A stretch of 64,000 nucleotides of DNA from Taklimakanibacter albus. Its GTDB lineage: Bacteria > Pseudomonadota > Alphaproteobacteria > Rhizobiales > Aestuariivirgaceae. The stretch lies in contig NZ_JAENHL010000008.1 of the NCBI RefSeq assembly GCF_016595235.1, positions 1,014,624-1,078,623 on the forward strand. The letters run 5' to 3'. This document shows, in pieces, positions 1 through 8,311 of the stretch. The number at the start of each line of letters is the position of its first letter. Position 1 is the first letter of the stretch. The notes beneath the pieces were generated by a model that did not search any database, was not told where the DNA came from, and was given only the letters and a program-made list of their open reading frames with translations. Position numbers and translations under genes: made by a program.

Positions 1-1
1 C

Positions 2-418
2 GGCATCGAGGAGCATGTACGCACCTTGATGCAGCGCGAGGAACATACCGTCGGCAGCGACGGCATCCTGGTCGGCGAACGGCCGCATCCGCGCTCCTGG
101 GGCACTTTCCCGCGCATGCTCGAGACTTATGTCCGCGAGGAGAAGGTGCTGAGCCTCGAGGAATGCGTGCGCCACATGACGAGTGCCGCCGCTGACCGGC
201 TGAGACTCGCCGACCGCGGCCGCATCACCGAAGGCGCCATTGCCGATCTGGTCGTCTTCGACAAGGATAAGGTCAAGGCCAATGCCACTTATGAAAAGCC
301 GCGCCAGGCGGCGACCGGCATCCGCCATGTGCTGGTGAATGGCCAATTCGCGGTCGAGGATGGCACAATCACCGGCCAACGCGCCGGGCGCGTGCTGAGA
401 TTGGGTGGACGGTCGTGA
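2..418 (+). CDS. N-acyl-D-amino-acid deacylase / D-aminoacylase family amidohydrolase, C-terminal part
   Basis: The frame is already open at the left edge, so the start and most of the metal-binding barrel lie outside the window. The visible 138 residues show the C-terminal pattern of the D-aminoacylase branch of amidohydrolases: VGSDGILVG followed by HPRSWGTFPRML, a conserved MTSAAADRLRL stretch, then the small beta-sandwich ending (GRITEGAIADLVVFD, later VLVNGQFAVEDG). These enzymes hydrolyse N-acyl-D-amino acids. The D-amino-acid-type PLP enzyme immediately downstream fits such a role. The family call is firm; the substrate is not known. Confidence 0.85.
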   Translation, partial: GIEEHVRTLMQREEHTVGSDGILVGERPHPRSWGTFPRMLETYVREEKVLSLEECVRHMTSAAADRLRLADRGRITEGAIADLVVFDKDKVKANATYEKPRQAATGIRHVLVNGQFAVEDGTITGQRAGRVLRLGGRS

Positions 419-426
419 CTTTACAT

Positions 427-506
427 CGTCATCCCGGCGCAACGAAGCGGGTGGCGGTGCTCGCGTGGATGGGCTTTTATGGGTCCCGGCTTTCGCCGGG
501 ATGACG
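427..506. repeat. Dispersed palindromic (REP-like) element
   Basis: Perfect 13-base inverted arms (cgtcatcccggcg at 427-439 and its complement at 494-506) flank about 54 bases, and the right arm holds a second compact hairpin, cccggc-tttc-gccggg at 485-500. A related element lies at 2747-2850 and shares the ttttatgggYcccg core. It fills the gap between the amidohydrolase stop and the ribosome-binding site of the next gene. It also creates a spurious in-frame upstream ATG at 479. Such elements are common between genes in Hyphomicrobiales. Confidence 0.8.
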
Positions 507-526
507 GAATAGGAGAAGCGTTTACA

Positions 527-1648
527 ATGAGCTGGATCGATCTCGATATCGCAACGCCGGGTCTCGTCATCGATCTCGATATTCTCGACCGCAATCTCGA
601 CGAGATGGCCGGGATCGTGGCGGCCGCCGGCATCGAGCTCTTCCCGCATGCCAAGACGCATCGGATGGCCGAGGCCGGACTGCGCCAGATCGCGCGCGGC
701 GCCCATGGCCTGTGCGTCGCCAAATTGGGCGAGGCCGAGGCTTTCGCGGCCGCAGGCGTCAAGCGCTTCTTCGTCGCCAATCCGATCGTCGGAAAAGCGA
801 AAGCTGCGCGGGCCCTCGCTTTGGCGCGCAAGGCCGACCTCGTGCTCGCCACCGACAGTGTCGCTGGCGCCGCCAGCATCGGTGACGTCTTCGCCGCAGC
901 AGGCGAGAGATCGCGGCTCATGCTGGCGATCGATTCAGGGCTCGGGCGTGAGGGCGTTCCGCCTGATGCCGCGCCCGACATTGCTGCGGCGATCGCCGCC
1001 CTGCCCGGCATCGACCTCACCGGCATCTATACACATGAGGGATCTACTTATGCCGCCAAGGATGCGGCCGACCTGGTGCGGCAGGCGCAGGCGGCCGGAA
1101 GCCTGATGGTCTCCGTCGCCGAAGCGATCCGGGCCAGGGGTATCGCCCTTCCCGTCGTGTCGCTCGGCGCCTCGGCATCGGCACGCGCCGTGGCGCAGGT
1201 GAAAGGCGTCACCCAGATCAGGCCGGGCATCTATGCCTTCAACGATGTCGGGCAAATCGCGCTCGGCAATGCGACGCTCGCCACGACGGCGATCCGCGTC
1301 ATGGCGACGGTCGTCAGCCATCCCGAAGCGGGCCGCGCCTGCATCGATGCCGGCTCGAAATCGCTGAGCACCGACCTGGTTCCCGCGGTGGCGCGGCGGG
1401 CCGAATATCCAGGCATGGGCCTCCTCGTCAACGCGCCCGGCTGGGTCATCGAGCGGATGTCCGAGGAGCATGGCTGGCTGCGCTGGCATGGCGAAAGCGA
1501 GCCGGCGCCGCTGCCGGTCGGCACACGGCTCGAAATCGTTCCCAATCATGTCTGCATGGCTTTTGCCATGTTGCGGCGGGCCAGTATTGTGCGCGAAGGT
1601 GCCATTATCGATCGCTGGGAGGGATTCGGGCCCGGCTCATCCGAATAG
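527..1648 (+). CDS. D-threonine aldolase / D-serine dehydratase-like PLP enzyme (DSD1 family)
   Basis: The 373-residue protein has an alanine-racemase-type N-terminal barrel with the PLP lysine in FPHAKTHRM and a C-terminal D-serine-dehydratase-like domain. The PNHVCMAF motif supplies the His and Cys expected to bind the catalytic zinc. Family members cleave or deaminate D-3-hydroxy amino acids such as D-threonine or D-serine. The start is set at ATG 527, preceded by AGGAG at 511; the in-frame ATG at 479 lies inside a repeat. It follows a D-aminoacylase-like gene and precedes a lactonase-like gene by 12 bases, which suggests a small D-amino-acid catabolic operon. The exact substrate is inferred only at class level. 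Confidence 0.85.
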   Translation: MSWIDLDIATPGLVIDLDILDRNLDEMAGIVAAAGIELFPHAKTHRMAEAGLRQIARGAHGLCVAKLGEAEAFAAAGVKRFFVANPIVGKAKAARALALARKADLVLATDSVAGAASIGDVFAAAGERSRLMLAIDSGLGREGVPPDAAPDIAAAIAALPGIDLTGIYTHEGSTYAAKDAADLVRQAQAAGSLMVSVAEAIRARGIALPVVSLGASASARAVAQVKGVTQIRPGIYAFNDVGQIALGNATLATTAIRVMATVVSHPEAGRACIDAGSKSLSTDLVPAVARRAEYPGMGLLVNAPGWVIERMSEEHGWLRWHGESEPAPLPVGTRLEIVPNHVCMAFAMLRRASIVREGAIIDRWEGFGPGSSE

Positions 1649-1660
1649 CGGAGGGATAAT

Positions 1661-2704
1661 ATGTCGGACTTCAAACTCGCGCCCGGCCAGGCGCTTCTCG
1701 TCGCCTCGCGCGGCACAGGTCCGGAGCACGGGCTGACCCGCTGGGTGCAGCATAATAGCCAGTGGCGCGGGACACGGCTCGCAACGGTGAACCAGCTGTC
1801 GAGCCTTGCCCGTCACCCGTCGCTCCCCGTCGTCTATGGGACATCGCGCGTCGATGACGAAGGCGACATTCATGCCTGGCGTATCGAAGGCGACAAAGCG
1901 GCAACGCTCAGCGAGAAATCGAGCGAAGGCGCTGAGCCCTGCCATATCGTGGTCGATCCCACCGGGCGCCTGCTGCTCTTCGCCAATTACACCAGCTCCA
2001 CCATCGGGGTGCAGCGGCTCGATGCCAAAGGCGCCTTCGATGGCCCGGTCGAACTCGTGCGGCTGAGAGGCAGCGGACCCGAGACCGAGCGGCAGGAGGA
2101 CGCGCATCCGCATCAGCTCTTCTTTGCCGGCGATACGCTCGTCGTCATTGATCTCGGCGCCGATCTGGTGCGCGAATATGCCGTCGATCCGAGCCGCGCC
2201 GGCGCCTCAGCACTTAGCGAGACGCGCCAGACCGCCGTACCTCCAGGCGCCGGTCCGCGCCACGGCGTGGTGCTTCCCGATGGCAGGCTGGCGATCAGCG
2301 GCGAGCTCGGCTCCAATCTGCTCGTCGGGCGCCCCGGCGATCGGCCCGAGGCTTGGGCGCATGTGCCGAGCACAAAACGCACCGGCCCGGCCAAAACCCG
2401 CCACACCCGAAATTATCCGGGCGACATCCAGCGCTCGCCCGATGGGCGGCATGTCTATTTCGCCAATCGCGGCTATGACACGATCAGCACCTTCGATGTC
2501 AGCGGCAAGACACCGACGCTTATCTCCGAGATCGATGCCACGGTCGCCTGGCCGCAGCATCTGTTGGCCAGCGCCGATTTTGTCCTCGTCGCCGGCTGGG
2601 ACTCATCGGCGGTGCGCGTGTTGCCGCTCGATAGCGGCCGTCCATCGGAAGCGCGTCCCCTGTTCGACTGCGCCGGCGCCGGCTGGCTGCTGCTGTGGGA
2701 TTAG
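1661..2704 (+). CDS. Lactonase family protein (6-phosphogluconolactonase-like beta-propeller)
   Basis: The 347-residue protein has repeated beta-blade signatures of the seven-bladed YbhE/3-carboxymuconate-cyclase-like family: SLARHPSLPVVYGTSRV, EPCHIVVDPTGRLLLFANY, AHPHQLFFAGD, GPRHGVVLPDGRLA and GDIQRSPDGRHVYFANRG. Length fits the family. Proteins of this fold hydrolyse sugar or muconolactone-type lactones, but the family is functionally mixed. No signal peptide is seen, so it should be cytoplasmic. GGAGGGA at about 1649 precedes the ATG. Its closeness to the DSD1-like gene suggests co-transcription. Confidence 0.8.
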   Translation: MSDFKLAPGQALLVASRGTGPEHGLTRWVQHNSQWRGTRLATVNQLSSLARHPSLPVVYGTSRVDDEGDIHAWRIEGDKAATLSEKSSEGAEPCHIVVDPTGRLLLFANYTSSTIGVQRLDAKGAFDGPVELVRLRGSGPETERQEDAHPHQLFFAGDTLVVIDLGADLVREYAVDPSRAGASALSETRQTAVPPGAGPRHGVVLPDGRLAISGELGSNLLVGRPGDRPEAWAHVPSTKRTGPAKTRHTRNYPGDIQRSPDGRHVYFANRGYDTISTFDVSGKTPTLISEIDATVAWPQHLLASADFVLVAGWDSSAVRVLPLDSGRPSEARPLFDCAGAGWLLLWD

Positions 2705-2746
2705 AGGCGCGATCATGAAAGCTGATTGGGTCGACATGTCCTCCCT

Positions 2747-2850
2747 TCGTCATCCCGGCGAAAGCCGGGATCCAGAAAAGCCTCGCCACACGAGCAGCGC
2801 TGCGCGCATGGCACGAATTTTATGGGCCCCGACTTTCGTCGGGGTGACGA
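2747..2850. repeat. Dispersed palindromic (REP-like) element, second copy
   Basis: The left hairpin cccggc-gaaa-gccggg (2754-2769) sits in tcgtcatcccggcg context. The right hairpin ccccgac-tttc-gtcgggg (2827-2844) is followed by tgacga. The right part shares ttttatgggYcccg and the tttc loop with the copy at 427-506. The element fills most of the 199-base gap between the lactonase and the IclR gene, which otherwise shows nothing clear. Confidence 0.75.
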
Positions 2851-2903
2851 TGGATGGATGGACAGCGCAGATGCGCTGCCCTGGACAAAGATAAGAAGCC
2901 CGA

Positions 2904-3782
2904 ATGGCGAAGCGAACCGAAGATCCAGGCGCCAAGAAGCGCAAGCCAACCGCCAAGAAGGCGATCGAAACGCTCGCGGGCCTGGGGGACGGTGACGGCA
3001 AGCGCGGCTATGCCGTGCCGGCGCTCGAAAAGGGTCTCGACGTGCTGGAGCTGATGGCGTCGCTTTATGCGCCGATCACACCGAGCCAGATCGCGCAGCG
3101 CCTAGACCGGTCGCTGCAGGAGATCTATCGCGTGGTGCTGGCGCTCGAGCGACGCGGCTATATCGTCAGGCCGCCCGGCGAGGAAGCACTGGTGCTGTCG
3201 ACGCAGCTCTTCGGGCTGGCGACGATGTTTCCACCCTTCCGGCGGCTGGTGGACGCGGCGCAGCCGATCCTGAACGCGCTGGCGCTGGAAGCCTCGCAGG
3301 CCTGCCACATGGCGGTGCTGGACGGCCTCAACCAGCGCATCGTGGCGCAGGTCGACAGTCCCGCGCCGATCGCCATCCGCCTGCGTGTCGGCGCCGCGAG
3401 CCCCGCCGTCCATGGCGCGTCCGGGCGCACCCTCATCGCGTTCCAGCCGGCCGCGGTGCAGGAGTGGTTCTTCAGCGAGGCCGTCGCTCTCAACCCGGCC
3501 GACTGGCTGGCCTCCTGCCGCAAACGTGTCGCCGACATCCAGGCGCGCGGCTATGAGCTGATCGAGGGCGAAGTCGTGCACGGCGTCATCGACATCAGCT
3601 TCCCGATCCTCAATGCCGAAGGCCGCTCGCTCGCCGCACTGACCATGCCGTTTCTCACCAGCTACCAGGTCGTCATCCCCTTCGAGGAAGCCGCCCGGAT
3701 GGCGCATCAGGCCGCGAGCCGCATCACCCACGCGATGGGCGGCACACTCACCGAGCTGAAGCGGCCGCTGCAGCAGAGCTGA
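2904..3782 (+). CDS. IclR family transcriptional regulator
   Basis: A basic N-terminal tail of about 35 residues (KKRKPTAKKA) precedes the IclR winged helix (YAVPALEKGLDVLELMA, then TPSQIAQRLDRSLQEIYRVVLALERRGYIV) and the effector-binding domain (ACHMAVLDGL, VGAASPAVHGASGRTLIA, DISFPILNAEGRSLAALT). At 292 residues it is slightly longer than usual because of the tail. IclR proteins bind a small metabolite and repress or activate adjacent catabolic genes. The likely target is the upstream D-amino-acid/lactonase group. No operator was recognised. Confidence 0.9.
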   Translation: MAKRTEDPGAKKRKPTAKKAIETLAGLGDGDGKRGYAVPALEKGLDVLELMASLYAPITPSQIAQRLDRSLQEIYRVVLALERRGYIVRPPGEEALVLSTQLFGLATMFPPFRRLVDAAQPILNALALEASQACHMAVLDGLNQRIVAQVDSPAPIAIRLRVGAASPAVHGASGRTLIAFQPAAVQEWFFSEAVALNPADWLASCRKRVADIQARGYELIEGEVVHGVIDISFPILNAEGRSLAALTMPFLTSYQVVIPFEEAARMAHQAASRITHAMGGTLTELKRPLQQS

Positions 3783-3888
3783 CGGCGCGCCTGCTGTTGA
3801 TCCCTCGCAACAGCCGTTTAGGAAATGGCCCTTGACCGACAACGCAGAATTGGTACAAATAGGGAACAAACCTATTTACGGCAGACAT

Positions 3889-5637
3889 ATGAGCAGCTCA
3901 GCCGCGGAAAACACCGACAAACTGATCGTCCTCCATAATGACGACGAGACACCGGATGATTTCGTCGTCGAGCTTCTCGTCGATATCTTCGGGAAGCCGC
4001 AGGCTTATGCAAAGTCGCTGGTCGCACGGATATTCGCCGAGAATCGCGCCGTATGCGGGGTTCTTGCGGCCGCCGATGCGGCTGCGGTGCTCGCCACGGC
4101 GCGGGAGCGTATCGAGGCGTCCGGCTTTCCCCTGCGCATCACCGTCGAGCCCGTTCCGGATGACGGCGAGGCGCGCTGCACCTTCTGCTTCACCGCGGCA
4201 ACGGCGGAGCGCACGCTCTTTAACGGCAATGCCACGCCGATCTGCCATGCCTGTGTTCAGATGGCCGCCGGCCATCTTTCGGAGCTGGCGCGCCGGAAAT
4301 CCTTCAAATACGCATATGAAGCCATCAACTGGCATTTCGCGGGTCTGGCGCAGAATGAAATCGTCACGGCGATGCGCCGGTTTCCCGGACATATGCGCGC
4401 CGATCTTCAGTTGGCGCTCGACCAGCTCTTTGCGACCGATCCCATCCGCTTCTTCGGCATTCATGAGCCGCATCGCTATGAGACGCTCTCCTTCACGGCT
4501 CTGGCCCAAATCGGCCGGAATGCCGCAACCCTCGCCGCCGCGCAGTTTCAGGACGTCGATATTGGAGAGGACGAGCCGGTCAGATGCCTCAGCAACGGCC
4601 TGTGGCTGCGGCGCGAGGCGGATTTGCGTTTCGCAATCGTCCTCTCCTCGCATCGCGAATATGGCCGGGAGGCCGGCTCCTGTGTGGAAATCGCCGTCCC
4701 GGCCGGTGAAGCGGGCTCGGCCTTCGTCCAGCGTTGCTTCAAGACGCTGGAGGCGGCCATCAACGCGGCGCGGTCGTATCGCGGCAAGGTGCTGTCATTC
4801 GAAAGTGAGGCGGACTATCGCGGGCAGAGCAAGGGCCTGCTGGTGCACCGTCTTCCCGATGTAGGACGTGAGGCGGTCATCCTGCCCGATGCGACCCTCA
4901 GGCTGCTCGAACGCAATGTCCTCAGATTTGTCGACAGCCGTGAGAAGCTGCGCCGGCTCGGCCAGTCGACCCGAAAGGGCGTGCTTCTTTACGGTCCGCC
5001 GGGTACCGGCAAGACACACACCATCCGCTATCTCGCGAGCAATCTCCCCGGACATACGACGCTCATCATCACGGCCGGACAAATGGGCCTCCTCGCCCAA
5101 TACATGACCCTCGCCCGTCTGCTGCAGCCCGCCATGGTGGTGATCGAGGACGTCGATCTCATCGCCCGCAACCGCGAGGACATGCAGGGCTGCGAGGAGC
5201 CGCTTCTCAACACGCTGCTGAATGAAATGGATGGGCTGAAGGAAGATGCAGACATCATCTTCGTCCTCACCACCAACCGACCCGAACAACTCGAAGCCGC
5301 TCTGGCCGGCAGGCCCGGGCGTATCGATCAGGCGATCGAGGTACCGCTCCCCGACGAAACCGGCCGCGAGAAGCTCATTCGCCTCTACGGCGCCAAGCTG
5401 AGACTTTCGGATACTCTCATGAAAGAAGCCGCCGGCCGCACCGAGGGGGTCAGCGCCGCGTTCATCAAGGAATTGATGCGCCGAACGGCTCAGTCCAGCC
5501 TAATACGTGGAGAGTCGGCGGTGACCTCAGAAGATATCGCAGAGGCTCTGAACGACATGGTGTTTTCCGGCGGCCGGCTGAACATAAGACTATTGGGTGG
5601 CGCTGAAGGTGAGCCGATCCAGGCGAGCGGAGCATAG
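3889..5637 (+). CDS. ClpS-like / ClpX-type zinc finger / AAA+ ATPase fusion protein
   Basis: Three modules are visible (numbering from the in-frame TTG at 3832, which adds 19 residues; ATG 3889 is preferred). Residues 30-107 match ClpS: LIVLHNDDETPDDFVVELL aligns with the adaptor's VNDDYTPMEFV, and RAVCGV with KAICGV. Residues 116-141 form C-x2-C-x18-C-x2-C, the spacing of the ClpX zinc-binding domain. After about 230 unassigned residues comes an FtsH/Cdc48/Bcs1-type AAA module: Walker A GPPGTGKT at 388-395, Walker B VVIEDVD near 436-442 (ED order as in Bcs1), sensor 1 TTNRPEQ and arginine finger GRPGRID. No HExxH protease motif is present, so this looks like an unfoldase or remodeller rather than a protease. 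The ClpS N-degron histidine is Phe68 and the gatekeeper Met is Asp42, so classical N-end-rule binding is doubtful. It stands alone between an IclR gene and a convergent ABC operon. Confidence 0.85.
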   Translation: MSSSAAENTDKLIVLHNDDETPDDFVVELLVDIFGKPQAYAKSLVARIFAENRAVCGVLAAADAAAVLATARERIEASGFPLRITVEPVPDDGEARCTFCFTAATAERTLFNGNATPICHACVQMAAGHLSELARRKSFKYAYEAINWHFAGLAQNEIVTAMRRFPGHMRADLQLALDQLFATDPIRFFGIHEPHRYETLSFTALAQIGRNAATLAAAQFQDVDIGEDEPVRCLSNGLWLRREADLRFAIVLSSHREYGREAGSCVEIAVPAGEAGSAFVQRCFKTLEAAINAARSYRGKVLSFESEADYRGQSKGLLVHRLPDVGREAVILPDATLRLLERNVLRFVDSREKLRRLGQSTRKGVLLYGPPGTGKTHTIRYLASNLPGHTTLIITAGQMGLLAQYMTLARLLQPAMVVIEDVDLIARNREDMQGCEEPLLNTLLNEMDGLKEDADIIFVLTTNRPEQLEAALAGRPGRIDQAIEVPLPDETGREKLIRLYGAKLRLSDTLMKEAAGRTEGVSAAFIKELMRRTAQSSLIRGESAVTSEDIAEALNDMVFSGGRLNIRLLGGAEGEPIQASGA

Positions 5638-5666
5638 GCATCTTTGGATTGGGGTCGAAATCCCCT

Positions 5667-6440
5667 TCAAGGCTGCTTCCACCTCATCAGCCGGCCTTCG
5701 ATCTTCTCCATCAGGGTCGAGAGCGCGAAGGATACGGCCACGAGCACGACGAGCACGGCGAAGACGCCATTGGCGTCGTAGGTGTTGGAATAGTAGCTGA
5801 CCAGGCTGCCGAGCCCCTTGCCGCCGGCGATCAGCTCGGCGGTCACGACGCCTAGCAGGGTATAGACGAGACCAAGCTTGAGCCCGGCGAAGATAGCGGG
5901 GATCGCCGTCGGGATGACGATCTGGCGGAATATCTGACTGCTGCCGAGCCCGAGGCTGCGCGCCAGCCCGCGATGGTCGGGATCGACCGAGCGCGCACCC
6001 GCCAACGTGTTGAACAGCAGGATGAAATACATCAGCGAGACGCCGGATATGACCTTGGACGTCATGCCGAGACCGAACCAGACGATGAACAGCGGCACCA
6101 GCGCGACGCGGGGCAAGGCGTTCAGAGCATCGAGAAAGGGCTGCACGATCTCGCGCAGGATCGGCACAGCGGTCAGCAGAAGCGCGCTGGCGAGCGCCAG
6201 CACACCGCCGATGCAAAATGCCAGAGCGGTCGCCGACAAGGTGTCGAGGATGGGCCCATAAATGGATCCATCGATGAACATGCGCGCAAGGCCCGGCAGG
6301 AAAATCGACGGCTGGCCGATGAAGGCGGCGGGAAAGACGCCGGTCCGCGCCGCGAGCTCCCACAGGCCGCCGACGCCGAACAGCAGCACGAGGCGTCCGG
6401 CCAGGACTTTCGCCGCATGGGAGGTTCTGCCGGCCGTCAC
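5667..6440 (-). CDS. ABC transporter permease, NitT/TauT (SsuC-like) family
   Basis: About six hydrophobic segments and the BPD_transp_1 loop (ARSLGLGSSQIFRQIVIPTAIPAI, equivalent of the EAA motif) identify the membrane subunit of a nitrate/taurine/sulfonate-type importer. The GTG at 6440 overlaps the upstream ATPase stop as GTGA and is preceded by GGGAGG on the minus strand. The longer reading from 6497 would overlap the ATPase by 61 bases and is less likely. The resulting 257 residues fit the family. It is the last gene of the hydantoinase-transporter operon. Confidence 0.9.
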   Translation of the reverse strand: MTAGRTSHAAKVLAGRLVLLFGVGGLWELAARTGVFPAAFIGQPSIFLPGLARMFIDGSIYGPILDTLSATALAFCIGGVLALASALLLTAVPILREIVQPFLDALNALPRVALVPLFIVWFGLGMTSKVISGVSLMYFILLFNTLAGARSVDPDHRGLARSLGLGSSQIFRQIVIPTAIPAIFAGLKLGLVYTLLGVVTAELIAGGKGLGSLVSYYSNTYDANGVFAVLVVLVAVSFALSTLMEKIEGRLMRWKQP

Positions 6441-7237
6441 GCATTCCCTCCCGGATGCAGCCGCGCGGAAGCGGTTGCCTGTTCGAGACTGTCCCAAAGC
6501 TGGGCGTAGAGATCATGATAGGCGCGTGTCTTCTGGAGCGCGCTCACCGAACGCGGCCGCGGCAGATCAATGGGAACATCCGCGAGGATGCGGCCGGGCC
6601 GGGCCGTCATGACGACGACGCGATCGGCGAGTGCAATGGCCTCGCCAAGATCGTGGGTGACGAGCACCACCGTGCTGCGGGTCCTCTCCCACAATGACAG
6701 AAGCTTCTCCTGGAGCACGAGCTTCGTCTGCGCGTCGAGCGCGCCGAAGGGCTCGTCGAGAAACAGGAAATCGCTCTCCAGCGAGAAGGTGCGCGCCAAC
6801 GCCACGCGCTGGCGCATGCCTTGCGACAACTGACTCGGATAATTATCCGCGAAGCCGGTGAGCCCCACATCCTCCAAAAGCTGAGCCGTGATCGCGTCGT
6901 GGTTTCCCGGCCGCCGCCGGGCCTTGAGAGCGAAATCGATATTGGCTGAAGCGGTGCGCCACGGCAGCAGGGCATCACGCGCGAACATACGCGCCGTGTC
7001 CGCGCGGCCTTCGACGGGGGGACGTCCGCCCACCAGGACGTTGCCCGACTGATGCTTGCGGATGCCGCACATGATGTCGAGCAGCGTGGTCTTGCCGCAG
7101 CCGCTCGGCCCGATCAGTGCGATGAACTGGCCGGGTCTGCTCTCGATGCGAATGCCGTCGAGGATCGCCACGTCGCCGTAGCGGTGGCTGACCGCCTCGA
7201 TGCGGATACCCTCCTGACCCGGCGCCGCGACGCTCAT
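6437..7237 (-). CDS. ABC transporter ATP-binding protein, NitT/TauT (SsuB/TauB-like)
   Basis: The 266-residue ATPase has Walker A GPSGCGKTT, the signature SQLSQGMRQRVALAR (Ser-Gln-Gly replaces the usual Ser-Gly-Gly), Walker B FLFLDEPFGALD and the switch histidine in VTHDLGEA. The ending HDLYAQLWDSL is usual in this family. It overlaps both neighbours by four bases (ATGA upstream, GTGA downstream), so translation is probably coupled. It energises uptake by the permease at 5667 and the binding protein at 7234. Confidence 0.92.
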   Translation of the reverse strand: MSVAAPGQEGIRIEAVSHRYGDVAILDGIRIESRPGQFIALIGPSGCGKTTLLDIMCGIRKHQSGNVLVGGRPPVEGRADTARMFARDALLPWRTASANIDFALKARRRPGNHDAITAQLLEDVGLTGFADNYPSQLSQGMRQRVALARTFSLESDFLFLDEPFGALDAQTKLVLQEKLLSLWERTRSTVVLVTHDLGEAIALADRVVVMTARPGRILADVPIDLPRPRSVSALQKTRAYHDLYAQLWDSLEQATASARLHPGGNA

Positions 7238-8274
7238 GGCCGCGGGGCTCCTTCGTAGATGACCTCTTCCGGCTTGACCGGCCGCGAGGCGAGGCCGGAG
7301 TCGGCCAGATATTTGTTCCAGCCTTCGATAGCCGCCGGGTCGATCGTATAGCCAAGATAGTTGTCATAGGTTTCGATCATCTTCGCCACGGTCGCGGCCC
7401 GGCTGGCCTCGGGAATGATGGAAACCGCCACATGCTTGTTGACCAGCTCGGTGAGCTTGTCGCGATTGGCCGGGTCCTTCATCCAGGTGATGGCGTCGAC
7501 ATGCGCCCTGATGAAGGCATCGACGGTCGGCTTGTTGTTCTTGATGTAGTCCCCCTTTGCGGCAAAACCTTCAAAGGCGCCGCCGAGCTGGGTGAGCGCC
7601 GCCGGCCCCTCCCCCTTGCTCAAATCGAGGATGATCTCGCCGCTGCCGTCTCCGGTGACGATCTGAGTGAACGGCGTGAAAGCGACCTGAACATCCACCC
7701 GTCCCGCCTGCCACGCGGCGAGCCCCGTCGTCGCCGAACCGACGGCCAGGTAGGTGACGTCATTCGGACTCATGCCCGCATCCAGGAGGACGGCATTCAT
7801 CATCAGATGCGTCGTAGCCCCCAGCGCATTGACCCCGATCGTCTTGCCTTTGAGATCGCGGATGACCTCGGGATATCCCTTCGCCGCATTCGGCAACGAC
7901 TTCTTGTCACGGGCGATCACGGAGTAGAAATTCCTGATCTCGTTTCCGACGACCATCTTCAGATCGGTGCCCTTCAGCACATTGAGGATCACCTGGTCGG
8001 CCGGAGGCTCGGCGAAATCGATGCTGCCGCCCAGCATCGCGGCGACTCCCGCAGGCCCGGAAGCCGCCACCACCAGCTCGGCATCAAGGCCGTGTTTCTT
8101 GTAGAAGCCCTGATCCAGCGCGACATGGGCCGTGAGGGACGTATAGGCCCCCTGGTAAACCATCACGCGGATATGAGCATTTTCGGCGAATGCCGGCACC
8201 GTCAAAGCCGTGCTCGCGACGGCTGCCAGAAAAGCCCGGCGCGTCCAGCTGGGAAAACCACTCCGTTGTGACAT
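7234..8274 (-). CDS. ABC transporter substrate-binding protein, NMT1/SsuA-like
   Basis: The N-terminus carries an export signal with a twin arginine (WTRRAFLAAVAS, then a hydrophobic stretch ending PAFAENA), so it is probably Tat- or Sec-exported to the periplasm. The mature part shows the NMT1/THI5 pattern: VALDQGFYKKHGLDAELV, SIDFAEPPADQVI, DLKGKTIGVNALGA, and the GRVDVQVAFTPF region. Members bind sulfonates, nitrate, pyrimidines or similar small anions or heterocycles. Sitting directly downstream of hyuA and hyuB, it probably captures the hydantoin, lactam or related compound that those enzymes open; this is inference from context. Confidence 0.88.
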   Translation of the reverse strand: MSQRSGFPSWTRRAFLAAVASTALTVPAFAENAHIRVMVYQGAYTSLTAHVALDQGFYKKHGLDAELVVAASGPAGVAAMLGGSIDFAEPPADQVILNVLKGTDLKMVVGNEIRNFYSVIARDKKSLPNAAKGYPEVIRDLKGKTIGVNALGATTHLMMNAVLLDAGMSPNDVTYLAVGSATTGLAAWQAGRVDVQVAFTPFTQIVTGDGSGEIILDLSKGEGPAALTQLGGAFEGFAAKGDYIKNNKPTVDAFIRAHVDAITWMKDPANRDKLTELVNKHVAVSIIPEASRAATVAKMIETYDNYLGYTIDPAAIEGWNKYLADSGLASRPVKPEEVIYEGAPRP

Positions 8275-8311
8275 TGTCCTCTCCTTTGTCTTTTGTTCTG
8301 CAGTTTTCGAT

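Noticed and set aside
479-526. Upstream in-frame ATG giving a longer DSD1-like protein (MGPGFRRDDG...)
   Set aside because: The extra residues are encoded by the right arm of a palindromic repeat, and a good ribosome-binding site precedes ATG 527.
5640-5666. Weak ggggt/atcccc inverted repeat between the AAA+ gene and the convergent permease gene
   Set aside because: Arms of four to five pairs only; too weak to call a terminator.
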